Shown: positions 48,281-58,894 of the stretch, piece after piece | Position numbering within the stretch: the stretch's first letter is position 1 | How the letters are laid out: each line of letters begins with the position of its first letter | Assembly (NCBI GenBank): GCA_013306675.1 | Contig: JABLUY010000063.1 | Location: 90,865-154,864 of the forward strand | Reading direction: 5' to 3' | Length of the DNA: 64,000 nucleotides | Source: Thraustochytrium sp. TN22 | Taxonomy: Eukaryota > Sar > Bigyra > Thraustochytrida > Thraustochytriidae | The notes under the pieces: generated by a model | Told to the model about the DNA's origin: nothing | What the model saw: the letters and a program-made list of their open reading frames with translations, nothing else | Database searches by the model: none | Position numbers and translations under genes: made by a program

Positions 48281-51200
48281 TCATTCTTCATCCTCGTCAG
48301 GCTCAGCCTGCCAGTCGACGCGGCAGGCTGGGGGAATAATCTCATCTTCCTCGTCCTCATCGCCGTCCTCGTCCTCATCTTCGTCCTCCTCGTCCTCCTC
48401 CTCGTCAAAGTCGCCGTCGACGGTGAGCATGATGTAGCGCGCCGGCTCGCGGCCAACGACGGTGCGGTAGAGATCCGCAATGGGCGTCTCGAGCCGTTCG
48501 TCCTGGCCAAAGAGGTCGTTGAAGAGCGTCACGTCACCGTCAGTTGCGAGCGTGTTCACCTCAAATGCATACGTGTCCATGAAGTAGTCGAGAATCTCCT
48601 GCACGGTGAGATTGCCCTTGAGGTTGAGCATGGTCCAAATGGAAATCTCGTGCTTCTTGCCGAACTTGCGCGAGCGCACGGGCGTCGGCTCAAAAGACGC
48701 GTAGCTGTTCGTGGCGAGGTTCAGGTTCATGGCGCGGAAGCGCTCGATGGGCGGATTGTCCTCATGCTGCAGCTTGAAGAGCTCAAGCGCCACGGCGCCC
48801 GTGCACGCGGCCGTAGTCGTGGCAATGGCCGGAATGATGCGGCCGACAATGCGCTTGGCCTCGAGCTGCTCGACGAGCGGGATCGCGTAGGCGCGCGCGC
48901 GAATTGCGCCCGCTGCAAAGACGAGGTCCATGTGCAGGTCGAGGTCCTTGTCAAAAATGACCGGGTGCACAGCGGCCGGCACAAAGGCGCCGCGCAGAGC
49001 CTCGAGCTCGCCCGCAAAGAGGTCGGCCGCCGAGGCCGACGCCGCCTTGGCGCGCTCCTCCTCGGCCTTCTTGAGCGCCTTGGCCTCCTCGTCATTGGCC
49101 GGCACAGCCACGGAGTCGTCCGCTTGGTAGGCTGGCAGCGGGTCGAGCTGCGCCAGCAGGTCGCGCACCTGGTCGTGCGAGAGTGGCGGCACCCCAACGC
49201 CATAGACGAGCGCGAAGAGGTTGGCGGCGGCTGCGACGAACTTCATGTGCAGGTCGTCGCTGGCGTCAAAGGCCTCGACCTGCGGCGGACGGCGCTTGCC
49301 GGACCAGAACCGCGTGCCGCTGTCGTCCACGGTCTTATCGAGCGGGTGCACGTGGAGCAGCTGGCGGATCTTGTTCACGAAAAGCTCCTCAAAGCGCATG
49401 CGCGCCAGCTGCACGCACGCAAGGTGCAGCGGCACGACATCGCCTGCAGCCGCCGCCTCCAGCGCCGGCCCCAGGTTCACGGAGTAAGGAAAGAGCTTCT
49501 CCGGATGATCATCGGGCCGAGGCCCACAGAGCACGGCGCGCGCCGTGCGCGCCCGGGAGAGCTGCGTGCTGGGTTGGCGCTGCGCCTCCGCCGCATAAGC
49601 GTCGGCGGAGCCAGCCGACAAAAAGTCGGCCGCCTCGGTCGGGTCCAGGTTGAAGAGCTTCTCGAAGACAGCGTCCCGCGCCCAGGCCAGCGTGTGCTCG
49701 ATCAGGTTCGGGTACGCGTGCAGCGTGCAGGCCGGGATGTCCTCGCCGCCCTCGTCCTGTACCGGGTCCGACCCGTACGACTCGGTGAGCCCCGGCACCA
49801 CCGGCAGCGTGTTGGCCTTGGTGCCCAGCGTCCCGCTCTCCAAGAGCGGCTTGCCGTGGAAGACACACTTGGAGTCCACGTAGAGCCGCGCCGTGACGTT
49901 GTCGAGCGCGTTAATCACGAGGTCCTTGGACGCCCAGAAAGCGTCGTCGAAGGTGGCCTCCGTGTCGGGCGCCACCTTGAGCTCCATGGCGCGCACCTCG
50001 AGGTCGGCATTCATGACGCGCGCCTGCTGCGCGGCCACAACGGACTTCATCTGGCCAATGTGCTCCGCGCGAAAGAGGAACTGACGGTTCAGGTTCGACA
50101 GCTCGATGGCATCCATATCCGTCACGGTGAAGGAGCCGCCCTTGGATGCGCGCCCCACGCCCATGAGCGCCATGTTCTTGAGCGTCTCGCATCCGAGCGC
50201 GCCGGCGCCCACCATGAAGCAGTGCAAGCGGCCCAGGCGCTCCTGAAAGTCCCACCCCAGGACGGCCGCCTGCCCGCAGTAGCGAGCGTCTGCGTCCGCC
50301 AGCGTCTGCGCCGCGAGGTCCTCCAGCGTTGGGAAGCGCCTGACGCCCTCCGCGGTGGCGACCGCGGGCGGCAGCGACTCGGGCGACGCAAAGTGTAGCC
50401 ACTGCTGCAACGGCGTGAACTTGCCCGAGCACGCCTTGAGCACCTCCTGTGCCGCCACGCCGCCCAGAAAGGCAGCCATCGGGTTCAGCTGCCCAGCCGC
50501 ACCGCGCGCCAGCTGCGCGAAGAGCGCCTCGTCCACGTTCTTCTCCTCCCCCTCCTCGCCATCGCCGAGCTCCACGCGCATGGCGGTCAGCTCCGCCGCG
50601 TCGTCGGCGTTGCCGGGCCGCGGCAGGCGGCCCTTGGCCTGCTCAAAGGCCCACAGCTTGAGCAGGTAGGTGTGCAGCTTGCGCGGGCGCTCAAAATCGG
50701 TCCAGTCGTTTCGTACGAGCGGCGGGTCGACCAGCGTGTCGGCTAGAGACTTGAACTCCACCTCGAGAGGCATCTTGACCTGCTCGAAATGCCCGCCGCC
50801 CGTGTACTCGTCGGCCGACAGGCCCTCGGCCGCGATGCCAAAGGCAAGGCCGTCGACCGGCTTGCCGTCGCTGTTCGGGATCTGCCGTGCAGTCACGCGC
50901 CGCGGCTCGCCATCGTTGAGCGCCTCCAGACCGCCCACGCCCCGGAAACGCACGTAGTCGCCATCCGCCAGTCCGTGGTGGCTGTCGTCCGAGGTCAGCA
51001 CCAGCAGCTCGTCCGAGGCGCCCTCTGCCTCGCTCGTCGTGACGCCCAGCACGATGCCCTGCTTGTTCAGCTCGCCATCCGCATCAACCACTGTGAAACG
51101 CGGCCCGAAGTCGCTAAAGGCGTACCCGTACAGCCCATAGCAGCCCACCGCCACCACGGCCACCGCCTTGGGCGCGCGGGCGTGGCAAAACGCCGAGACC

Positions 51201-51598
51201 GCCTCGGCGCGCGCGCGGTCGGCATTCACGAGCACCACCACGTCGAAGCGGCCGGCGCCGGCCTCGTCCAGCGAGAAGTCCGCCGCAGGTAGGCTGTCCA
51301 GCGCCACGTGCGCGTTCAACGCGCGCAGGCGCTCCAGCACCGCCTCCACGCGGCCGCGCCCCGTGCGCACGTCCTCCTCACTCACGAAGAAGTTCGCCGA
51401 CAGGTCGCCGGCGCTGCAGGCAGCGCCCTCGTCCACCAGCGTCAGCGCGTGCACGCCCGCCAGCATCACGTTCTTGGCCACCTCCACGGCGACGCCGTTC
51501 ATGGCGCCGGCCAGCGCCACGCGGCATCCCTGCAGCCGTTCCTGCGCCTCGCGCCCCAGCACGAAGAGCTGCCGCGAGTACAGCTGGTCGTGCTCCAT
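48281..51598 (-). CDS. UBA1: Ubiquitin-activating enzyme E1
   Basis: 1,105 residues, single exon, full family length. It adenylates ubiquitin and carries it as a thioester for transfer to E2 enzymes. YSRQLFVLGREAQERLQ opens the inactive adenylation half; the active half has FMVGAGALGCETLKNMALMG (ATP loop), VTDMDAIELSNLNRQFLFR and KSVVAAQQARVMN. The catalytic cysteine is C624 in DIPACTLHAYPNLIEHTLAWA, where most E1s have P-L/M-C-T-L. The ubiquitin-fold domain (ISIWTMLNLKGNLTVQEILDYF) is present. The C-terminus carries about 45 extra, strongly acidic residues (EEEDEEDEDEDEDGDEDEED) after the point where animal and yeast enzymes end. UBA1 rather than UBA2/3/7 follows from the length and domain order; UBA6 is less likely but not excluded. 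Confidence 0.93.
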   Translation of the reverse strand: MEHDQLYSRQLFVLGREAQERLQGCRVALAGAMNGVAVEVAKNVMLAGVHALTLVDEGAACSAGDLSANFFVSEEDVRTGRGRVEAVLERLRALNAHVALDSLPAADFSLDEAGAGRFDVVVLVNADRARAEAVSAFCHARAPKAVAVVAVGCYGLYGYAFSDFGPRFTVVDADGELNKQGIVLGVTTSEAEGASDELLVLTSDDSHHGLADGDYVRFRGVGGLEALNDGEPRRVTARQIPNSDGKPVDGLAFGIAAEGLSADEYTGGGHFEQVKMPLEVEFKSLADTLVDPPLVRNDWTDFERPRKLHTYLLKLWAFEQAKGRLPRPGNADDAAELTAMRVELGDGEEGEEKNVDEALFAQLARGAAGQLNPMAAFLGGVAAQEVLKACSGKFTPLQQWLHFASPESLPPAVATAEGVRRFPTLEDLAAQTLADADARYCGQAAVLGWDFQERLGRLHCFMVGAGALGCETLKNMALMGVGRASKGGSFTVTDMDAIELSNLNRQFLFRAEHIGQMKSVVAAQQARVMNADLEVRAMELKVAPDTEATFDDAFWASKDLVINALDNVTARLYVDSKCVFHGKPLLESGTLGTKANTLPVVPGLTESYGSDPVQDEGGEDIPACTLHAYPNLIEHTLAWARDAVFEKLFNLDPTEAADFLSAGSADAYAAEAQRQPSTQLSRARTARAVLCGPRPDDHPEKLFPYSVNLGPALEAAAAGDVVPLHLACVQLARMRFEELFVNKIRQLLHVHPLDKTVDDSGTRFWSGKRRPPQVEAFDASDDLHMKFVAAAANLFALVYGVGVPPLSHDQVRDLLAQLDPLPAYQADDSVAVPANDEEAKALKKAEEERAKAASASAADLFAGELEALRGAFVPAAVHPVIFDKDLDLHMDLVFAAGAIRARAYAIPLVEQLEAKRIVGRIIPAIATTTAACTGAVALELFKLQHEDNPPIERFRAMNLNLATNSYASFEPTPVRSRKFGKKHEISIWTMLNLKGNLTVQEILDYFMDTYAFEVNTLATDGDVTLFNDLFGQDERLETPIADLYRTVVGREPARYIMLTVDGDFDEEEDEEDEDEDEDGDEDEEDEIIPPACRVDWQAEPDEDEE

Positions 51599-54500
51599 CG
51601 TATCGTCGCAGGCGGGGCCGCCGAGCGAAGGTCTGCACGGATGCGTGGATAGATCGATCGATAGCAGATCGATCGATAGATAGAAAAGAGCTCGATGCCT
51701 CGCCGCTGCCGACGCGCACCACTCTCCGCGCCAGCTGGCCAGCCGGCGGCGAGACGCGGGGCCGCGGGCCGCGGCCGCGAGCTGCGAGCGCTCCGCTGCT
51801 GCGTCTGGAGCACGCCAGCCGCCGCCGCCGCCGCCGCCGCCGCCAGCGAGCCGCCGCCTGCGCGCGTTGACGTTCTGTCTGTGGCTCCTGCAGTGCCCGG
51901 CCGAGCTTCTTCTTCTGTTGCTTGCAGTGCTTGCTCGGCGAGTTGAGGCGGCTGCTTGGCGCTGCGCTCAGGGCCGGCCAGCACGGCCAGGACCACGCCG
52001 GCACGGCGGCCTGCGCCCGGGGCCTGCTCTAGTAGCTAGCTAGCTAGCTAGAGCAGTGACTTGGTGACTCAATGGTGAGGATGAGGACCAAGGCAGTGCG
52101 CGTCGGACGAGTCGAAGGCCCATGTTTGCGTTAAGGACCACAGCATGATGCAAGTTTGGCCAGTGGAAGCAGGTCGATGACGCGGGGCACTTCAGGTCAG
52201 TGCTGCGCTCAGGGCCGGCCGGCACAACCAGGATCGCGGCTGCCGGAGCTGCCAGCCTGCAAAATGAGGGAGGAGGATGGGAGTCAACATCAGGACCAGG
52301 AGGCTTCTCCGTCTTTGGTCTCCGCGTGATCGGCGTGGCGTCTCTTCATCTTTCTTCTCGCCGTCGCGTCTTGTTTCCTGCCCTCAAATTCACTCGCGCC
52401 TTCATGCTCGGCGTCGCGTCCTCGACTTCGTCTTGGCGCTCGTCGTCGCATCGTCGTCGCGATCTCCTTTTGTACGCGGCAACAAGTACGAGGAGTGGCG
52501 GAGTCAGGGGCGAGCCCCCAGTGCGCAACTTGGGCCACACAGGCGAGGAGAGCGAGGTCGAGAGCTAGGAATAGTACAGGAGGACGGATTGCAAACGCGC
52601 GCTGTGGAGGAGGGAAGGAAGGAAGGATAAGATGTCCGAGGCTGAAAACGGTCACCAAGTGGAATCATTCTTCAGGAGGTAGAGCAGGCTGAGCACGAAA
52701 ATCTTGAGGCTGGCCAAGGAGAAGCAAGATGGCAGGCTGGCCAGGGAGAGGAAAGATGGCCTGGATGGAGCAAGTGCGGCGAACAGCGAGGGCGAGCTTG
52801 AAAAGGGCAAGTAGGTTGCACGAACCGAGGCCGCGCCGCTATCTTGCTGGCAGGCAGGATACCTTGCTTGCACTGTTGTAGGCCCTGTGGAGTTGACGAC
52901 GACCTCGAGCACGACCACGAAAAAGAGAAGCAGTTCACAAGCGATGCCTGAGGAGACCTGACTTAGGTAAGACATCCATACGTCAATCGTGCCAAGGGCT
53001 CGTTGCATGGTGGTGCGCAAGTTTTACGAACACCACGTTGGCGAGCGCGTGTCGAAAGACGACGCGCAACCGCGAAACACAGACCTGGACCTACAAAGGA
53101 CATCTCCCGCAGCAGGCCCACGAAGATTCCGCGGCCAGCAGGCTGCACGCAAAGGGAGGAAAACAAGCTGATCTCCAGCCAGGCACCCTGCACGCGCTCC
53201 GCTGGCGGTCAGTGTCAGTGACGGGCAACTCAGGCTGCAAATGACGCAGGCACGCGCCTTGTTCCCCATGCCTCAAAACTCGCACGTGAGGAGGTCTCTT
53301 CCGGCATCCCCCACGCAATCACAGCTCGCAACGTCACGCACGACAAAGCTCCAACGCCGCTCCAGCACAGCGCGGCAGCTGCACGGCGCCACAGCCTGCG
53401 CTGCATTGGTCCCAGACTCCCAGCGCCACGGCCGCCACCCACGCCGCGCGCGACCTCCCACCACCCACCTTCAAGTTAATCTCCGCGCTTGGCTTGGAAG
53501 TCGTCCCTAGCCACCCCTTCGTCGTCGCCAGTGGATTGATTGCTCGCTTGCTTGCTTGACGGCAGCCACCCGTGCGCGGCTGCACGGGCCCTCGCCCGCT
53601 CGAGCGCCGCGCCTCGACCTGCGCCAACGGAAGGCCCTTCCTTGGCCAGGTTTTGGCGCTCCGCCGCCGCCGCACGAGAGGGTTTGATGAGCTTTGATCA
53701 GACGTGCAGTGCGGGCGGAGCGGCGGCGCGTGGCGCGCAGGTCTCGGGAAGAGAAGATTCTGGCCTCCGGCGCGACTAGATTCGTGGCGCGCTTCGAATC
53801 TGGGCGCGTCTCGCCCCGTGCCCCCGGCGCGGGCGGGGACCGCCCGCGGGCGACGCGCGCGGCGGCACGGGCGCGGGGGCAGGGCGCGAGCGCGCGCCGT
53901 GCCCGCAGCCCCCCGCGCGGGGCCGCGTGCTTCGCGCGGCGCCGCAGGGGGGGGCGGCCCGCAGCCCCCCGCGGCGGCGGGGCGCGGGAAAGCTGGCGGC
54001 GGGGCGAGGAGACCCGCAGCGGGAAGGACGGCCCGGCGCCGACCACCCGCAGCGGGAAGCGCGCTCTGGGGCTGCGGGGCGCGGGGTAGAGGGGAATAGT
54101 CACGGCGTGGGAGACCCGCGAGTTGCTGAGAGGCAGGGAACAGGCGCTGGCGGCGGCAAGGCAGAACTGCTTGCCTGGCCGCCTGCCTCCTTCCTGCCCG
54201 CGGCCTGCCTGCCGCTGCCGCGCGCGGGGCGGCTGCGTGCGTGACTGCGCCCGCGGCGCGGCGGCGCCGCTGGCCGCGGCGCGGCGGCCGACGAGCGCGG
54301 CGCGAGGGGCGCAGCGCCGTCCCGCGATTGGTCATCGCTCCCTGCATCCCTCCCGCCTTCCCGCGGCCGGACCTCGCGGCGCGCTGGTGATCGCAGCTGC
54401 GCAGGAGCGCGGGGAGGCGAGGGGACGCGCCGCAGGCCCTGCGCGCGCGCGCTGCGCCGGCGCGGCGCGCCCGGAAGGGCGGCCGACGACTCGACGCGAC

Positions 54501-54838
54501 GCGCCGCGCCGCAACGCGACGCGACTCGACTCGTCTCGACTCGACTCGGTTTCGAAAAAGCAAGCAGACAAGAAGCAGGAAGAGGAGACGACAGGGCAGG
54601 AGGTCGCTGCGGAAGACCGCGCGCTGCGGCGGGCGGCTCGTGGACGTGCTCGCGCTCGTGGTCCTGATCGCGGACGTGGTTGCGACTGGCTTTAGACGAG
54701 TGACGCGAGTGCGTTGACAAGCAAAGCGGCGCGGAGGCACTTGAGCACGATCTCCAAGGGCACGTTCCGTGCTCTCGTGCGCACAGTCGAAGGGAGGTCT
54801 GGCTTCGTCTCGACGTCGTGGCGGCGCGAATCGCAAGG
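51599..54838. other. Long divergent spacer, no gene seen
   Basis: 3.2 kb between the E1 and GARP-factor starts. It contains gatcgatcgatag-type repeats (51651-51683), a gcc run (51817-51845), a CTAG palindrome (52028-52052), a doubled segment gctgcgctcagggccggcc (51961 and 52202) and a gac/tcgac-rich stretch (54495-54550). Open frames are low-complexity. A gene with several short exons could be missed here. Confidence 0.5.
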
Positions 54839-56347
54839 ATGCACCATGCGGGCGGCGACGCCGGGGCACTGGCGCCCGACGCCGAGGCCGGCGTTGACTC
54901 GGCCAGCAATCTCAAGGCGCTGGAGCCGCTGTACGCCGAGCTCAACAAGTCTGGCACAACCGCTGGCCAGCCGAACGATGGTCCCTCACAGGCGGAGCCA
55001 CAGCAGCCACAGCAGCAACAGCAGCAACAGCAGCAGCCACAACAGCAGCAGCCGCCACCGCAGCAGCAGCAGCAGCAGCAGCAGCAGCCGGTGATGAGCA
55101 GCGAGGCAGGCGGCGACCGCGACGTGGTGGAAGAAAAGTCAGGCGGCGGCGGAGTCAAGCGCAAGCCGGCACCCAAAAAGCGGCGCAACGGCAAGGACAC
55201 AACTGGCGCCAGCGGGCCGGGCAACGAGACACCGTCCGGCAAGCGGAAGCGGTTCACGTGGTCCGATGAGCTGCACCGGCAATTCATGGCCACAATCTTC
55301 GACATTGGTCTGGCGAGCGCCAAGCCCAAGAGCATCCTGCAAAACATGCAGGACGTGCCTTCAAACCTGACGACCGAACATATCAAGTCCCACCTGCAAA
55401 AGTACCGGGCAAACTCCAAGCGCACGCGTGACCTCTTTCGCCAGCAGTTTGAGGTCGCCAGGCGCCAGGCCGAGCAGTACAGTGACGGCAAGGCGCTCAA
55501 TCCGGTTTTCCATGCCTACCCGATGCCCATTGGCAGCTACGCCATGGGCGACGTCAGCTTTCTGGACGAAGCCGGCAGCGACCGCGACGTGCCCGGCGCA
55601 ATGTATGGCAGCCAAGGTGGCCAAGTTGGGATGCACACCAGGTTCGACAGCGGTCCCTCAAGCGCCTACTCCTCAGACAAGACAGACATCATGCATGGCG
55701 GCGGCAACATGTATCCTGGCGGTGGCATGCACGGGCCTCACGGTGGCGGCGGCGTCGGCGGCGGTGGGTACCCGTCGGGCGCGGGCCACAGCAAGGCTGG
55801 CGTGCAAGGGTCCAAGAATGACATGGTCTTCGAGCAGATGGAGGTGCAAATGCGCATCCATGCTCAGATCCAGCAGCAGCACGAGATCCAACAGTACGCG
55901 CGCAAGGCGTCTGGCGTCAGCCTTGCGAACGAGGTGGCCTCGGGTCGAAACAGCGGCGGCAACGCTGTCAACGACGGACAAGGCGGCAGCGGGTACGGGC
56001 AAGCGGACCGTGCGATGCGCAATGCCTCGCCAATGATTACCGCCATGGGCTCGCCTCAAGACGAGCCCGTGCCGCAGAACCAGCAGCAGCACCAGGACCA
56101 CTATCATCATCAACACCCGCAGCACCTGCATCAAAACCAGCAGCAGCACCAGCAGCAGTATCAGGCGTCCAAGGCAGCGCCGCACACGAGCAACGACGAC
56201 ATCTTCGCCGAGGACAACTCATCGTATTCTCTGCCGTTCCTCGGCTCGCTGCCGCCAGAGAAGCCGCTCACGCCTTTGTCGCTGAACGACGCCGCAAGGA
56301 TTGATGATGTGGGCCTCGAGGAGGACCTCTTTGACTTTCTGCATTGA
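54839..56347 (+). CDS. GARP/Myb-like (SHLQKYR) transcription factor with polyQ and acidic C-terminus
   Basis: 502 residues from the ATG at 54839 (the frame also opens from a GTG seven codons earlier). A Gln-rich tract from CAG repeats lies at about 50-88. A basic region (KRKPAPKKRRNGKD) is a likely nuclear signal. The single Myb/GARP domain, near 137-190, is KRFTWSDELHRQFMATI...PKSILQNMQDV...LTTEHIKSHLQKYR, the SHLQKYR signature of plant-type response-regulator and MYB-CC factors. No receiver domain is attached. The middle is Gly/His/Gln-rich. The last residues, DDVGLEEDLFDFLH, form an acidic-aromatic stretch typical of activation domains. It should bind DNA and activate transcription in the nucleus; target genes are unknown. 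Confidence 0.88.
   Translation: MHHAGGDAGALAPDAEAGVDSASNLKALEPLYAELNKSGTTAGQPNDGPSQAEPQQPQQQQQQQQQPQQQQPPPQQQQQQQQQPVMSSEAGGDRDVVEEKSGGGGVKRKPAPKKRRNGKDTTGASGPGNETPSGKRKRFTWSDELHRQFMATIFDIGLASAKPKSILQNMQDVPSNLTTEHIKSHLQKYRANSKRTRDLFRQQFEVARRQAEQYSDGKALNPVFHAYPMPIGSYAMGDVSFLDEAGSDRDVPGAMYGSQGGQVGMHTRFDSGPSSAYSSDKTDIMHGGGNMYPGGGMHGPHGGGGVGGGGYPSGAGHSKAGVQGSKNDMVFEQMEVQMRIHAQIQQQHEIQQYARKASGVSLANEVASGRNSGGNAVNDGQGGSGYGQADRAMRNASPMITAMGSPQDEPVPQNQQQHQDHYHHQHPQHLHQNQQQHQQQYQASKAAPHTSNDDIFAEDNSSYSLPFLGSLPPEKPLTPLSLNDAARIDDVGLEEDLFDFLH
55004..55088. repeat. CAG trinucleotide repeat (polyQ) in the GARP gene
   Basis: Interrupted cag/caa tract encoding Gln with a few Pro residues. The reading frame is open across it; length variation between strains is likely. 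Confidence 0.9.
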
Positions 56348-56860
56348 AAGTTCTCTGCGCCTGACGGCGTCATTTCAAGAGGAATCGCGCGGTCGACGGT
56401 TTTGTGTTTCCTCCTTTTCTCAGGCTGTTCCCACGCACGCTTGCGTGACTGTCTGTCTGTCTGTCTGTCTGTCTCTTTGTCTCGTGGTGTTTGACCCTTT
56501 TCGTCCACTGTCTCCGTATGCTGCTTCGTCAAAGTCTCTCACGCTCTCTCCCTGTCTGTCTCGCGCGCACGTTTACACGTACGCGCGAAGTGTCAATGCA
56601 TCTCGCTCGAGCCGAGCCAGAGAGAACACACAGGCGCTTACTTATGTTTCCTACTAGAGTAGCTGTAACTCAGATGAGATCACCGTTCGGATGATACCGC
56701 GTAATTCCTGTTCCTGTCGCCGTGCTTCCAAACCGGTCGTAATGCTTGCGGTCCCATCACCGTGCGCGCGCGCGCCCCACCACCCCTCCCCCAACGATGC
56801 GCTCGCGTCTGCGCTCATTCTCTCATGTGCTTTTGTGTGTTCTTCGTCATACCAGAGGAA
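56348..56860. other. Convergent spacer
   Basis: About 510 bp with a gtct tetranucleotide run (56449-56474) just after the GARP gene. It is the least GC-rich part of the region. No gene seen. Confidence 0.7.
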
Positions 56861-58696
56861 TCAACTGAGCTCCACGACATGCTGGTAGCCATTGGAGCCG
56901 CCGCGAGGGCTGCGATCTTCGCCCACAACCTCCTCGTCGTCATCGTCGATCGAAGAGGCCACGCCGATGCGGCGGCCGAGGAAGGAGCCCTCGCGGCTTG
57001 GGCCCACACCATCATTGTCCATCCGCACGTACTCGCCGACGATGTTGCGCACGTCCTCGTGCAGTTCGGCGCGCATGCGCGCGTTCTCGCGCTTGCGGTA
57101 GACGAAGAAGCCGCCGACAAGACCGCCCGTGAGCACAATCATGGAGAAGAGGAAGGTGCCGTAGCTGAAGCCGCCCGAAGCCGGGGCCGCCGGGATGGTG
57201 GGCGGCGCCGTCGGAGAGCGCGCCGACTCGGGCGCGTAGTCCGACAGGCAGCGCTCGACGAGGGCCGCGTCCACGTAGAGGCCGACGTCGGTGCTCTCGA
57301 CGCAGCTGCAAAAGGCGGGCTGCGTCTTGGTCGAGAAGCCAGAGCAGAGCGCGACGAGGATGTCCTTGAGGCTGGAGCCAAACTCGATGATCTTGCCGTT
57401 GATGATGATCGTCGGTAGCCGCACAATCTCCTGCTCGCGGTGCTGCTTGAGTTGCGCCTCCATGATGGTGTTGTCACGGTCCGCGTATGAGTCGTAGCCG
57501 CCGGCCGCGTTGACGCAGGCCAGCGTCTGACTGAAATCGAGGCCGACGGCCTCGTGCATCGTCTTGGAGCAGGACTCCGCATACGTCTCGGTGCAGTTCT
57601 GCGCGAAAAATGAAACGTACTTCCACCAGCGCTGCTCGGCCGCATTGCGCGAGGCCTCCGCGACGCCGTCCGTGAGCTTCTCCCACAGGCAGAGCTGGCG
57701 CAGGTTCTCGCGCGAGATATCCCGGCCGCTGATGTCGCCCTCGCCCAGGCCGTCCGGGTCATAGTGGCAGTAGCGGCCAGCATTGTGGCAAGCATCCTTG
57801 CAGGCTGTGTCGTCCGACATGGCCGTCGTGCGGCAGCCCAGCTTGTTGCCGTCGTACACGAACATGTGCGGCGTGAACTTGGTCTGCGTCAGCAGCGGCA
57901 CCACGTTCTCGTACCAGAGCGTCTTGGTGAAGACGTCCGCGTTCAGAATGGAGCTCATCCAGATCTCGTACTCCACCGTCGACTCCTGCGGCAGGTTCCA
58001 CTTGAGCTCCACGGTCACCGGCGTGGAGGTCTGCTGGCACGAGACGCCCGTCACGCGCTTGCTCAGCTTGGTCAAGGCGCCCTCGCCCAGGCCCTGCATC
58101 TGCTCCATACACTCCAGAATGCGCAGGCCGTCGTACCGCGGAATGAGCATGCTCGGGATGTGCACGCTGTGCTGCACACCGCCCATGTAGCTCAGGTCAT
58201 CCAGGTAGCACTCGTCATCCGGGGTCCCAGCCGGGCAAAGCGAGGCGCAGTGCGCCTTGAAGTCCGCGCCGTAGCTGTCCTTGTTGGACTTGAGGCACTT
58301 GTTCTCGATCACGATCAGGCCCTTGGCGCCCACCATGTTCTGCGCAAAGAGCGCCTCCTGCACGAAGCGGCACCGCGGCCAGCCCATGAGAAGCAGAATC
58401 TCGTCCGACGACACGTCCGCCTCTGGCAGCTGCCACGGGCACTGCGACATCTGCGTCGCGCTCTCGTTCGTGTCCTCCACCATGGCGACCAGCGCCGCGA
58501 TCTCCTGGTTGTTCACGCCGAAGTTCGTGCTGCCGAAGAGCGCGCTGCGGTGCGTCACGTCCTGCGAGATCTGCGCCGGCGACATCACCTTGAGCTCGCT
58601 CGCGCTCTGCGAGCTCGTCGCAGCCACGGCTACGCCCAGCACGCATGCCACGGCCGCCGCGCCCAGCGCGGCGCGTCCGCTACGCGTCGCGCCCAT
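56861..58696 (-). CDS. VSR-like (PA-domain) type I sorting receptor
   Basis: 611 residues from the ATG at 58696; the frame runs on upstream but only as low-complexity sequence. A signal peptide (MGATRSGRAALGAAAVACVLGVAVA) leads into a protease-associated domain (about 35-180) with ALFGSTNFGVNN, GAKGLIVIENKCL and MLIPRYDGLRI. The Cys-rich central region is of plant VSR type (ENLRQLCLWE, WWKYVSFFAQNCTE, QEIVRLPTIIINGKIIEFG). A single transmembrane helix (TFLFSMIVLTGGLVGGFFVY) and a cytosolic tail follow. The tail has NIVGEYVRMDN, a YxxPhi motif at the place of the plant YMPL signal for clathrin adaptors. Plant receptors have EGF repeats before the helix; here that segment is short and Pro/Ala-rich. 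Role: sorting soluble cargo at the Golgi/endosome to a lysosome-like vacuole (family knowledge). Confidence 0.88.
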   Translation of the reverse strand: MGATRSGRAALGAAAVACVLGVAVAATSSQSASELKVMSPAQISQDVTHRSALFGSTNFGVNNQEIAALVAMVEDTNESATQMSQCPWQLPEADVSSDEILLLMGWPRCRFVQEALFAQNMVGAKGLIVIENKCLKSNKDSYGADFKAHCASLCPAGTPDDECYLDDLSYMGGVQHSVHIPSMLIPRYDGLRILECMEQMQGLGEGALTKLSKRVTGVSCQQTSTPVTVELKWNLPQESTVEYEIWMSSILNADVFTKTLWYENVVPLLTQTKFTPHMFVYDGNKLGCRTTAMSDDTACKDACHNAGRYCHYDPDGLGEGDISGRDISRENLRQLCLWEKLTDGVAEASRNAAEQRWWKYVSFFAQNCTETYAESCSKTMHEAVGLDFSQTLACVNAAGGYDSYADRDNTIMEAQLKQHREQEIVRLPTIIINGKIIEFGSSLKDILVALCSGFSTKTQPAFCSCVESTDVGLYVDAALVERCLSDYAPESARSPTAPPTIPAAPASGGFSYGTFLFSMIVLTGGLVGGFFVYRKRENARMRAELHEDVRNIVGEYVRMDNDGVGPSREGSFLGRRIGVASSIDDDDEEVVGEDRSPRGGSNGYQHVVELS

Positions 58697-58853
58697 TCTC
58701 TCCGCCCTTCTGCCCAGCGCTGGTACGAACGACTCAACGAACGAGCCCTCGCTCGCTCCTCCGCCTCGCCGCCGCGCGCGCACGCGCGCACAAGCGAGCG
58801 AGCAAGCGAGCAAGTGAGCGAGCGAGCGAGCAGGTGAGGGCCTCTCGCGCGCG

Positions 58854-58894
<41 letters not shown>

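Noticed and set aside
48146-50398. + strand frame of 750 codons opposite ubiquitin E1
   Set aside because: The minus strand encodes a full-length E1 with catalytic Cys and ATP motifs; the + frame reads His/Arg/Val shadow.
51961-52237. 19-bp direct repeats (gctgcgctcagggccggcc) flanking about 240 bp, considered as mobile-element ends
   Set aside because: No inverted termini, no transposase-like frame and no target duplication; one such pair is not convincing in this repeat-rich DNA.
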